A stretch of DNA of 64,000 nt from Neospora caninum Liverpool. Lineage: Eukaryota > Apicomplexa > Conoidasida > Eucoccidiorida > Sarcocystidae. This document shows positions 11,109 through 22,368 of the stretch, piece after piece (the first letter of the stretch is position 1; each line of letters begins with the position of its first letter). Under the pieces are notes generated by a model. The model did not search any database and was not told where the DNA came from. It saw only the letters and a program-made list of their open reading frames with translations. The translations under genes and the position numbers were made by a program. Where the stretch lies: positions 1,426,001 to 1,490,000 of the forward strand of contig NC_018393.1 of the NCBI RefSeq assembly GCF_000208865.1, given 5' to 3'.

Positions 11109-13886
11109 TGTTTTGAGCGTACATGATAAGTGATCGCCGTGTACAATCTCAGGTCATCTCTAGGGACTCGGGTTCAGGCGAACGCATGTCTAGTGGAAAC
11201 ATATGTCTTGACTGTTGACATATCTTTGTTGGTTCGGTTGCTTCTCCTACAGACGCTCTGCACTTTCCAGCGATGGTACGATTCATTCTCTCGGGTTTGC
11301 TTCCCACTTTTCGGCCCCAAAACGCCTCCTCGTTGGCATCTCGGTGCCCAGACTGCTTCGCGGCTTGACTGCCCGTCTGTGTTTTTCTTTTCTTGTGCCT
11401 TTTCGTCACGGCGCAGAACGGACAGGAATGCGTCCGGTAAGGCAGGTGTATCTCTTGCTTTCTCGGTTCTCTGGGCGGCTCGGTTTCTGTTTGAGCAAAC
11501 GTTGTCTGCAGTCTGTACAACTGTGCACTTCTTGATTTGTGGTTGCCTTCCTCGCCTCTGGGTGTGTCGCCGTCTCTCTCTAAAGCACACGCAATTCAAA
11601 CGGTACTTCTGTGTATCTTCCCACGAAGCAGGCCGACGGCACTCGACAGCAGAACGGCCGATTTCCTCGCCGTGTTCTCATCGCGTTCCTGCGCTGTCTC
11701 GGATGACACGATCGGACTGTTCCCGTATTTCTCTTTTTCCTACGTCTTTCTCGGTTTTCTTTTTCAGAACTTGGAAACGGTCTTTCGTCGTTCACTCCCT
11801 GGACGCGCCCTATTAAAGCTCGCAGTGAGGGGTCGGAACGGGCGAAAAACGAGACCGAGGCTTTGCCCGCTTCTCCTTTTTCCTCGCCACACCCGCCCGG
11901 CGCACGCCCCCTGCCCTCCCGCCTTCTCCTGTCTGCCGAACGCAGCTTTCTTCTCCGGAGTGAAGGTTTTTACCGCGGCGTCGTGTTTTCTTGGCAAAAA
12001 ACCCCGAGAAACGCCACGCGAAAACAGTTTCCCCTTTCATCCCCAAAAACGCACACAAAAATACACCTCTGTTCCTGCGTTCTTTTGTTAAACCTCGCTG
12101 CGTATTTGTCGAATTGTTTCGCCCTCCGCTCACGTGCCAGCACATTCCAGCGGTCTTTCTGTCAAGTACGAGAGAACCTGGTCCCGTTTTGCGTCGTTTG
12201 TTTTCCATTTTCCCTCTGTTTTCGGCAGCAATAGAAGCGAAAAACTGCAAAAACCGAACCGGCGCAGCCTCCCGTGCGCGCTCTGTCTTCAAAAGAAAAG
12301 TATCCGCCGGGAGGAGAGCCGGCAAAAAGCCGCGTTCTTCTTCCGGTTGGACTTCCGTCCTCGGTTTCTTTCGCCACCAACGCCTCCATAGAGCCCGTCT
12401 GCGAAAGGGCCGCTCTTTGCGGACCCAGACCGCCGAGAGTGAACCTCTTTTTTTCCTCCAGCAAGAGCCTTCTCTTGCGTCGTTTTCCTCTCCACCAACG
12501 TCTCCCTTGAAGAGTGCAAACAATCAGCCTCTATCACGCCCCTTGCAAAGAGAGTCGCCTCCAGTTCCGACCTGTTTGCCGTTCCTGTGGACGATGTAAA
12601 ACGGTCCCAGAGGAACCATGGAGCTCCACAATGCTCCATAGATCCGTGCATTTCCGATATGTCTGTTGTCGGCCGTGTATGCATGTGCATCTGTGTATTT
12701 CGTCCCGTGGAGGTGCCCATAATCCGCGGGTGTATGGACAGTGGCTTTCGGTCCCCGCAGCATCGTTTTTCAGATTTTCAGTTTGTGCATAGAGTGTCGC
12801 CGTTTGGCGCGTTCCATCGGACATCCATGCTGACACCCGCGTTCTCCGCTTGCCAACGGAGAGCCCTGTAGATGTTTCTCTTGTCTGGCGAGAAAGGCGC
12901 CCGGCCAGCTCTCTCTCGCGCTCCGACAACTTTCTTCCAGTCGCGCGTCTTCCGCTCCAAGCCCAACTGAAAACGGCCCGCGCGCGAGCCTCCCGCCGGC
13001 GGTTTATTCCGGTCGCCCTACAGCGGCCTCACCAGTCACGGGGACAGTTCTCTCGACGCAGCCAATATGCCTTCTTTCCCATGCGCGCGGCCTCTTGTCC
13101 CTCGCGTCACTCTCTTTGGGTGCTCAGCCTGCACCGCCTCTCGGCCCGCGGCTGTCCAGAGAGGGTTTCCCCTCGGCCTTCATGTTCTCCCGTTTTCCCT
13201 AGCCCTCGGACAGAGGGGGCTCCGAATGGCTGCTTTCGCGGGCCGCATGCGTTCCTGATTGCCTAGCCAAGCATTTCCACACTCCAAACCCTGCCGTGGT
13301 CGGGACGACGCGAACAGTGCGTCCTCTCGCGACAACTTCCTCTCTCGCCTCAGTGCTTCTGCGTCGCTCTTTGGTGTCTCTCTTCGTTTGCGGGCCGGTT
13401 TCTCGTCAGAGATCGCCCTGGCCGCAACAGATACCGCCAGAACGGAGGAGGCTCTGGGGCCTGTCTCTATCCCTTCGCGAGGCTGTGTGTCTCCGCTTTT
13501 CTCAGGGTGGTTCTCGGAGTCGTTCGCAGTTTATCTCCGTCTCTCCCGTTACCGCGCACCTGTGGGGCGGCTCTCTGAGGCTGGGGCGCGTGTGTCTCCG
13601 CTCTGAGGTCCCGCCCTCTCGGTCTCGCCTCTTTCGCTGGATCCTTTCGGCGAAAGATGCTGCACACTCCCCTCTCAGTCTCTCTCCCTGTCCTCCCTAG
13701 TGGGCTCTGAAACCCCCAAGGCGAGAGCATCCAAATCTCGCAAATAGAGCTTCCTGACTCCACCTCTCCCCCCTGCTCCTTCTCTCTTCTTGTGCCGTGA
13801 AGAGTTCTCGTTTCCCTCGTTCTTTCGTCCTCCCGCCGACTCAAAAACGCACTGTCTCTCTGCTGGCGCGACACCTTCTCTGCGAA

Positions 13887-16800
13887 ATGGCGACCGCCTC
13901 GGCGAGTCGAGAAAACGGCAGCGAGGAGGAAGCGCTCGCCGCGCTCCGCCGGGTGTTGCAGGCCTGGTCGGGGTCTCCCCAGGCGTCGGCGGGGGAGCCC
14001 GAAAGCGATGTCGAAGGGACGGACGCACGCGCCCTGAAGAATGCGGCCTTCCTTGACTCCCTGCTACAGCTCGTCGCGCAGTTGGAGCGTCTCAACGGCG
14101 ACGCAGGCAGATCCGAGAGAGGCATTCTCAGCGACGCCCTCTGCGCCGGGGACGCGAGACACCTGGAGCCTGTCGCAGGTGAGCCGTGCGCACAGTCCGA
14201 GGCCAGCGCAGCCGTCTGCGGCCTCTTGACCTCGGAGCTTCCCCTCTCCGTTGCCGAGTCGCACGCCTACGTCAGGCGTCTTCTGCATCGCCAGCAGCTG
14301 GAGCGTTTGGAACCTTCCGGCCGAGACTGCCGACCACGCCCGGAGAGCCTCCCTGGGACCGGGGCTGTCTCCGAACCGAAACGGGAGATGCCGTGCTTCC
14401 CCTTGTCTCGAGGCGAGGTGGAGCCGGCGGGGCTGCGCCGTGCAGGCAGCCTCCCGTCGCCGGCTGCGCTCTTTCGACCTTCGCCTGCCTCGCTGCTGGT
14501 GGCGTCGCCCTCCGCACGGTACTGTCCGAAGAGACCCCGGCACGCGCCGCCGGCGAGTCCGCCGCAGCTGGACGACAGTTTCATCCGAGCAATCCTCTCG
14601 GGCGAACACAGGCCGCTGCAACGCCGAACGGAAGAGGCAAGACGCGCTCGCGAGAAACACGTCAAGGACGAGGCGATGAATGGAATCGACGCCGACGCCC
14701 TCAAACGCGAACACTGCGAACGGTGGAAAGCCCACGTCGGCGGCCTCTTCATCCCCATCTTCGACACAGACGACGAATACCGAGACGACTACGACCCTGG
14801 TGAGCACATGTGTGCAGCAACTGATCTTCACGCTTTAGGGTGCGACCGGACATATACAGACGGCAATCTACACAGATATATATGCATATACATATATAAG
14901 CATATATATATATATATATATATATATATGGTGCTGTTGGATATAGAGAAGTGACTGTTTCTGACGCCTTTTTTGTGGTGTCGATTGCGTTCTCTGTGTC
15001 GCTTTTTGAGAAGGTCGGTGTGTGTGTTGCCTTTTCTTTGTAGGTTACCGAATCTTGGACTTGGCTGAAGCTCACTACATTCACGACTGCCACACGTTCC
15101 GGCAGAACCCCGTGGATTTGGTGGGGGGTCTATCTGCATGTAGCCGCCGGCCGCGGCTCTCTGCGCACCTCGAGCGGATCTACGCGAGTCGGCGAAGCGC
15201 GTCTCTGCGAGACGTGCGCCTCGAGGCTTCGCGGTGCGCGGCTGCTGCCGCCGCCTCGGGAGTCAAGAGCGAAGGTCCAGGCGAGGCCTCGCAGCTGCCA
15301 GGATCCTGCTACGCCGCCCCGCATGCGGGCAGCGGGGAGCGTCGAGGCTCGCCGCAGTTCGGCGCCTGGGGCAGCGCCTCCGGCGCGGGGGGACAGGAGC
15401 CACGGCTCGGCGAGGGCAGGACTTCCCGCGTGGGCCCTCGCCCCGCGTTCGCTCCAAGCGGTCCAGGGACAGGAGCCAGCGGGGCCGGGCGGTCGGCTTC
15501 CCCGTCGTTTGGTCTCCGAGAGGACCAGGAACTGGAGACTGCGCGCAAAGACTCGCACTGCGTCTTTGAGTTTCGTCGCGATCCTGCAGAGAGCGCGAGG
15601 GACGCGTCGCAGAGGGGGAAGGAGGCCGGTCGGGAACCGCGGGCTGTCTCCCTCGAGGACGAGCTGGCCGACTGCACCGTGCAGGTTTCCTCCGTCTTTT
15701 CGACGTCGAAGTCGCCCTTCGCCAGCAGCCCCGCGCCCGAAGAGACAGACGGTGCCGGCCCCGCCGCTGGGTCTGGTGGCTCTTTTGCGCTCACGCCGTC
15801 AGCGCGAGGCTCCCGGCCGGCCGTCCCGGGGGCGGAGACCCGCGCGGTGCGCGTGGAGACGCCTGCAGGCGGGGGTGACCGGAGTACCTTGTCGACCGCG
15901 GAAGAGGAGCAACTCGCCGCGTACGAGAGAGAAATGAAAGTCTGCCAGGCGTGGCGGGATCGGTATTGCAACGGAGACCCTGCCGCGTTTCGCGCGCGTC
16001 AACAGTCCACTCGGTCCGCCTACATTCTCTCGTTTGAGGGCTGCAGAGACGCCGAGCCGGCCGAGCGAGTCGCGCCTTCTCTCGCGAGCGACGGCCTCGC
16101 CCCGTTCTTGCGGCCCCTGTACCCCAAGAGTGACGATGCCTTTTACCCAGTGCGCGTCCTGCCTTTCTCGCGCCGCGCCGGGCACAGCGACAGGCGCTCA
16201 GCGTCCAGAAGCGTCGACAGAGAAGAGCTCGTGCGCGAGGAGACCCGGACGGACGGCGCGGAAGCTGGCGAGAGCGAGCGCGCAAACAAGGCCGCGAAAG
16301 CGAGCGACGCGTTGTCCCAGCAGGGGGGCGTCGGCGCGACGCGCGCGCCCCGGACCAGCGGCGCCGAGGACAGGGGCGAGGACGCGCCGGGGATCGAGGG
16401 TGCCCAGACGGACTCGGCGAAACGCCGAATGCAACGGGACAGCGTAGTCGCGACGCAGGCTGCGCAAGGACATGGGGCGAGAGACAACGGCGCGCCGGCG
16501 ATCGTCTACGACTGCTTCCATCTCAAAGTGGTCTTTGAGCGCGGGCGCACCGGCTTCGAAGACCACCGGGAACTCGTCCTCCCGCCGGGCACGCTTCTCG
16601 CGGGCCGGTACCAGGTCGAGAAAGAAGTAAGTCGAAAGCTGGGGGAGGGAAAACGGAGGGCGGAAAGAACGGCCAGGGGATTCAACTCTTGTGTGGGTCG
16701 GGGAACAGAGAAAGAGTCCCAACTGAGAGGCTCGCCGGCGATGGCAGAGCTGAGAGAGCGATGGGAGGGAGGTCAGGGTGCACGGGGAAAGGGGCGACGC

Positions 16801-18402
16801 GCGACAGGAGGAAGCGAGACAAAGGAGACAGTCAAGTTTTTCGCACGGCAAACTGGAGACTGAGAGAGAGCCCCGCGAGTTTCCATCGGACGTCTCCCGG
16901 AGTCCTCGCTGTCTCTGCTTCGTTCGGCGTGCAGGTGGGCCGGGCTGCTTTCTCGCGGTGTCTCCGGTGCATCGACACCGTGACGAACCGACAGGTGTGC
17001 CTGAAGGTAAGCAACATCTCCGTCTTTGTCGCGTTTTTCGTCTTTCGCGTCCGTTGTTCGCAACCCGCGTGCCGTGCAATGATCGGCCCCTCTGGAAGGT
17101 TGCGTTCTCTCGCTTCCCTGCAGAGTTTCCGCAGCATGTCGGCGCTTTCTCTGTCTTCAGGTGATTCGGAATGAGAAGGAGTACATGGATCAGTCTTTGG
17201 ACGAGGTGAAGACGCTGCGTTTTTTGAGTGCGAACGGGGACCCTGACGCGTTGCATTTTTTGCGTCTGTGCGACTTCTTCTACCACCGCGAGCACTTGGT
17301 GTTAGTCACCGAGCTGCTTTCTCAGAATCTCTACGAGTTCTCTTCCTTCTTCCGGAAGAACCACTTGCCGTCGTTCTGGACGGTCGGGAAGATTCAGCGC
17401 GTCGCCCAGGAGCTGCTGGTTGCCTTGCGCTTCGTCCACTCCCTCAACGTCGTGCACTGCGACTTGAAGCCGGAAAACATTCTGCTGCAGCCCCAGGCGA
17501 TCACCGACACGCGCTTCTACAAGACTCTCTCGCAGCAACAGCCGAGCGCAGTTGTCGCGCAGGTGTTTGACGAGCGCGCGTGCCGCGAGAGAGACCTCGC
17601 CTCCGACCGAGAAGGCCTCGCTGTCCTTGCCAGGAACGGAGCTGTCGGGACTGCGCACGCGTCGCCGCTGTCGCCGTTCTCCCTCCAGTACGGGTCTTCC
17701 GCGTCCGGCCCCGCCCCGGGTGTCTCCAAGTCCCTGTCTCCAGAGGCCGGTTTGCATGCGCCGGTGTCGGTGAAGCTGATCGATTTCGGGAACAGTTGCT
17801 TGACTTCCGACCCGTTGATCACGTACGTCCAGTCGCGGAGTTACCGGGCGCCTGAGGTGTTGCTGGAGCTGCCGTATGACACGAAGATCGACATTTGGTC
17901 TTTGGGCTGTGTGCTGTTTGAGTTGTGGACGAGCGTCGTGTTGTTCATGAACGACTCCGTCCATTCGCTTCTTGCGCGCATCGTGGGAATCATCGGACAG
18001 CTGCCCTGGTACATGGTGGAGAAGAGCCCCAAGAAGGAGGAGTTCTTCGACAGCGACGGGTACTTGTACGTGGTGTTGCCTTCGGAGAACGGCGAGTGGT
18101 CGCCCGGCGGGGAGGCCAAGGGAAAGGGCGTGCGGAGCCGCGAAGACGAGAAAAGTCGCGAGGAGGGAGACACAGACGGGAAGCGCAGTGGCCGGGACGC
18201 AAGCATGGACGCCCCGGGACGCATGCTCCGTTTTCTCTTGCCGAAACGGACCAGTCTGCGTCAGCGCATGCGGGCGACCGACGAGGTCTTCATTGATTTC
18301 CTGGAAAAGATGCTCATCATCGATCCCGCGCAGAGGTGGGACGCGAACCAACTCCTCAGTCACCCCTTCCTGGACAAGCACCGGTACGCAGACGGCCTGT
18401 AG
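13887..18402 (+). CDS. Plant-type DYRK (DYRKP-group) CMGC protein kinase
   Basis: Four plus-strand exons (13887-14799, 15044-16626, 16935-17006, 17161-18402) give 1269 residues with consistent phases. The ATG at 13887 sits in a GCGAAATGG context; the frame is open further upstream but has no ATG. The first 820 residues are low-complexity apart from a FDTDDEYRDDYDPGYRILDL segment. Residues about 805-832 carry ERGRTGFEDHREL and LLAGRYQVEKE, the linker typical of plant DYRKP kinases. The kinase domain (about 822-1262) shows GRAAFS as the glycine loop, VCLKV with the ATP lysine, HCDLKPEN as the catalytic loop (17455 on), DFG at 17782-17790, TYVQSRSYRAPE as the activation segment, and LLPKRTSLRQRM near the C-lobe end. 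The first Tyr of the DYRK YxY motif is absent, as in the plant group. An insert of about 85 residues separates the catalytic loop from DFG. It is predicted to be a soluble Ser/Thr/Tyr kinase; its targets are unknown. Confidence 0.9.
14902..14929. repeat. (AT)n microsatellite in kinase intron 1
   Basis: An uninterrupted AT dinucleotide run of about 28 bases lies within intron 1 (14800-15043) of the DYRKP kinase gene. Confidence 0.9.
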
Positions 18403-21400
18403 ACAAGTGGAGAGGTGGAAGAGGCGAGAGAGGCAAGACGCCGCGCTCGGGCCGACGCGTGTGCGTGCCGGTGTCGCGGCGAAGAAAAAGCAGGGATCGG
18501 GGTTTTTTCGTGACTTCCAGGCCGAGCAGGAACGCGCGCGTGTCTCCTGGGTCTCGGCGGGGTCCGTTTTTTCCGTTTGTCTTTTTTCGAGGAGTCGCGC
18601 AGCGAGGTGCTCCCCGTGAACATCCCTGGAAACGCAGGGCCGGGGGATCTGTCCCGCGTGTCTCGGACAGACGACCACCTCGCTCGGCTCGAAATTCGTC
18701 CCGTCTCTTTGCATGCAAACGCGCAAAGAGAAGGACCCTAAAAACATCTGTCGCGCCTTGGTAGAAAAACGCTCTGCATGAAACGCGAGAAATGCCTACG
18801 AACCTTCGTACATGTATCTGTGCCTTCCACAACCTGCGTGTTGTTGCGACATAGACTCTCGAAATGTGAGAAGTGCGGCTTCCCCCAACAGGAATCCGAC
18901 ACAGCGAAAGCGGGGTCGTTTGTCTCTTCCTGATCGCGGTTTCAAAACAGTCGCGCTGCCCAGCGTTGCGTTCTATGCCAGTGATGTGTATGTCTTTTTC
19001 CCTTGATTCCCCCCCCCCCCTCTCCCCCGCCCCCACGCGCGTTCTCGTTTTTACCGGATTCCCGGTGCGCTCGACAGCACAGTCAGGAGTTGTCTTGTTC
19101 TCTGGTCCTTATTGGGGGGAGATCTGAGGACGCGGCAAGCCGGGGCAGATCCACAGGGGTTTGGGCGCGAAGGCCTCGAATGGCGAGAGCCTCGTTTCTG
19201 CCGTGGATGCACGAGGCACGAAACACGGGAATGTGCGTGAGAGAGCTGCGGGGGTTGTGTCCCCGCATGTGTTCCTTTCTTTGTCAAGCATGCTTTGAAA
19301 CGATTGCCACGCAAGAGGCACAAAACGCATCCACGCTCGTAGACCCGAGACCACCCTCTATATCGCATATGCAGATCCAAAAAAAGCGAACGGACGGTCC
19401 GGGCGCCCCCGTCGTCTCGTAAACGCGAACGCTCTTCATATCCCTGTGGGCATCTGACAGGGAGGGAGTGTGCGCGCCCGGAACCCTTGATTCGAGTGTC
19501 GCGACGTGAAGGGAACCACAAACCGGTAGCCGCGCGACAAAACACCGCGACTCGACTCTCACCATGTGTTTCTGGGGCACGTGAAAAAAGTCGAGACCAC
19601 GTTGCGATCCTACAAGTCCCCGACAGTTCGCACAGCTCAGGTGTGGACGGGCGTTGATTGTTTTCGGTGTGCCCGTGTACAACAGGCGTTTCGCCAAGAG
19701 AGGCATCGGCCGACCCTCGCGTTGCGTGCCTCGGGTGCGGGTAGCGTGAGGAAGATCGACGGAATTCGCCGTGTGCAGTCCTGTTGAGACGGTTTTCAGA
19801 CGCTCCAGAACGACTGACCGCCGCAAGCGGGTTTTCTCTCCCGTGTTCCCGTCTCGCCGACTGTGTCAGAAGGCCGCGTGTTGCCAATCGGCGCAGCTGA
19901 ACTGTTGGAGCGGCGCAGATTGCAGGTGGAGCTTGCTGCAAAGCAAGTTTAGGTTTCCTCTCAACGATCCTTCACTGCCTCAGCAGCCCGGTTCTCTGTC
20001 GCGAAAAGACATTAGGGTGGCCGAATGCGCGAGACAGAGCAAGCAATTCTAGATCGCGCTGTTCTCCCACGAGCAAGCATCCCCATATAAGGCACCGAGC
20101 CTGAGACGGAAGGCCGTTCGCAGGCAGCGACGGCAGACTTCAGTGCAACGGTACATCCAGCTAAAGAGAAAGACTCCCTCCGCGACGGAGCTGAGGGTTG
20201 AAAGGGGCGTTTTTCCGTGTAACGCGGAAACGTCCTCGGTGTTCCTATCCACGATGAATCCTGCACGGCCTTTCCAAGGGATCAAGGCCTTATTACGACG
20301 CGTATTTTATTTCCTGCTGCACACCGAGGATGTTAGGTACGAGGTCACACCTGGCAAATGCTGGGCGTTTCTACAGGAATCAGATGCGGCCTCAGGGGAA
20401 GCGATGGCCATCCGCGTAGCTCGTCAACGTGAGCTCATAAACCAGAGATCAGCAGGCGTGCCAGCGGACTCGCTCGCACTCGCGCTTCCAAGCCAACATG
20501 AAGACCGGTAGACTACTGAAATCCAAACTCTCAGCGATCCTAACTTCCCGTCCCGCTGCTACTTGTCTAACTAGATGTTGAACGCTAGCAAATGCATGTT
20601 ACTCCTGTTGTACCGCCAGGGATCCCCCCTATGTCAACTGTTCATGTAGTTGTGTCTGACTAGCCACATAGGTACACCGGCTCGCATGATGCCTCTTCCA
20701 GTCAAGGGAACCGGACGGACGGAAAACCTGGGGCCCAAACAAAGGCGAGAACTGCGTGTCTTCAGGCTCCGCCTGCGGTCCTGCCCTCTCCCGCGTGATA
20801 CCAGATCTCACACGCCCATCCCGACGGCCACTACTATCGCTGAGGATATGCAAAAAGAAAGCGGCGTGGCACGCAACAGAAAAGTGGAACCTCTCGAGCC
20901 ACTGGAGGTCAGACACGCCTCGTCCAAACTGAAATCGCACGTTCACCGTGATGGATATTCGGCCTCTTTCGTGCCGGCGAGCCTCGCGCAACCTGCAGCT
21001 TCTGACACACGAGCACTGGAAACGCGTTTCTGCTAAAAAGCGGTCTAGGCCCCGTCGACCTGTGTTGCCTGATTGTCGCGTGGAGATCAGAGCCAGTGGT
21101 TCTCTCGTCTGATTTTACTGCGTGTGCGCCGCCCCGTTCCCACTCCGACATACACGAGACGAGCAACTCTCTTCCTCTGTCATGCTTCTGTGCCAAGCCA
21201 CAGCGGACGTGCGATTTTGTGAGCCGGCACAGCAGCCACGCGGGAGCAGGCGGAGGGTATGCCGTTGCTGACGTCGACTTGCAAGTTTTCTCGCAGTGTC
21301 TCGAGCGGACTGGCAGCATTAAAGGTGAAGTCTGCGAGTTCCGTGGGGCACGGGGAGCGCGCTTGTGCGTGCCTCGGCGGACGAGTCACACACACCCACA

Positions 21401-22368
21401 CACCGAAAATGCGCATGCAAGTTCACTTGTATTTCAATTCCTCTGCGCATACGATTTGTCCGCGCTGCCCTGTCTCTCTCGTCGACTTCCCCTCAGCAAG
21501 ACCCGCCGTACGCGCGAAAAACCAGGGGAATTGAAACCTTTGGGAGAACCCAGAACGGCCACGAGCATACAGTTCGACCACAAAAACAGTCGAGCGTAGA
21601 TCCGAAATATCTATATATACACACGTAACTTGACACTCATGGGTTGGTGCACGTGAAACGCACACCTGTGGACATCTTTCAAATAGCCACCGAAAGTTTG
21701 TCGCTCGAGAGGCACAGAGAAAGGCGGACTCTGCTCCGCTCTCTCTCGTCACCTCAGGCGCGCCTGTCCCCCACCCCCCCTCCGCGACTCTTGAGTCTTG
21801 CTTTCCTTGGAACGGACACAAGCAGCCTGGGCAGCGAGCGCGAGGGATCTACCGGCAAAAGGGGGAACCTGCAAATGACGCCTAATGAGGACGGAACGGA
21901 TTCCCCGCGCGTCTTTCTTTACACGGCATTTCACTCGTTCTCCACAAAGCGCGTCAGTGAAAGCTTCCCAAGCTCCAGGCATGATCGATCCTGTCCCCGC
22001 GGTTGCTCCTTTCTTTACACACGCCCGCATACAGATGCACGCGAATCTGCGGGGAAATCCCCATAAAACACACACTTATACACAAAAAAGGTGTATAGAT
22101 ATAAGTGCAGATCGGTGCTTCGATGTTGGAACAAAGGGAATCGACCGAGGAAAAAAACGGCTCTTTCTTTTCTCCCTTTGGAGAGACAAGAGACCCTTCT
22201 AGCAGCGAAAAGCTAGCGTTCCGCGCTCGGACCTCTGCCTCTTCCCTCCGTCGCACAGCTTCAAGCTTTATCTTAAAAGCACAAACAAACGTGTTTGCAC
22301 GAAGCGCGCATCACACACGCACCTGCATGCAAGGCCCCAAACAGGCAGCGTCCCGTCTCTGCATGCAC
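18403..22368. other. 4-kb convergent intergenic region
   Basis: This is the tail-to-tail space between the kinase (plus) and the orphan secreted protein (minus), so both ends should be 3' untranslated sequence. The longest frame (19051-19941, minus) has no ATG at its 5' end and a spurious-looking arginine-rich composition. A 12-base C tract occurs at 19009-19020 and a perfect TTTGCATGCAAA palindrome at 18708-18719. I see no RNA gene or mobile element. Confidence 0.5.
19009..19020. repeat. Poly-C tract
   Basis: Twelve consecutive C residues, followed by further C-rich sequence up to about 19036. It is simple sequence in the convergent intergenic region. Confidence 0.9.

Larger units (their letters stand above)
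8982..13886. other. 4.9-kb intergenic region between paralogue B and the DYRKP kinase
   Basis: No protein gene is supported. The largest open frames (11130-11816 plus, 11813-12523 minus) overlap one another on opposite strands, lack motifs and show a composition expected of low-stop DNA. The left part should include the 3' untranslated region of paralogue B; the right part (about 12.8-13.9 kb, rich in TCTC runs) should include the promoter and 5' untranslated region of the kinase. The centre holds AT microsatellites and a TTTAGGG patch in an inverted repeat, listed separately. Confidence 0.5.

Noticed and set aside
11813..12523. 236-codon minus-strand frame upstream of the kinase
   Set aside because: Overlaps plus-strand frames of similar length; Arg/Lys-rich, no domain, no intron signals.
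17302..18747. 481-codon open frame antisense to the kinase domain
   Set aside because: It is the shadow of the well-supported DYRKP exon; GC-rich codons on the coding strand suppress stops on the other strand, and the translation shows no family motif.
19051..19941. 296-codon minus-strand frame
   Set aside because: Opens at TTG, has no recognisable motif, and lies in convergent 3' flanks.
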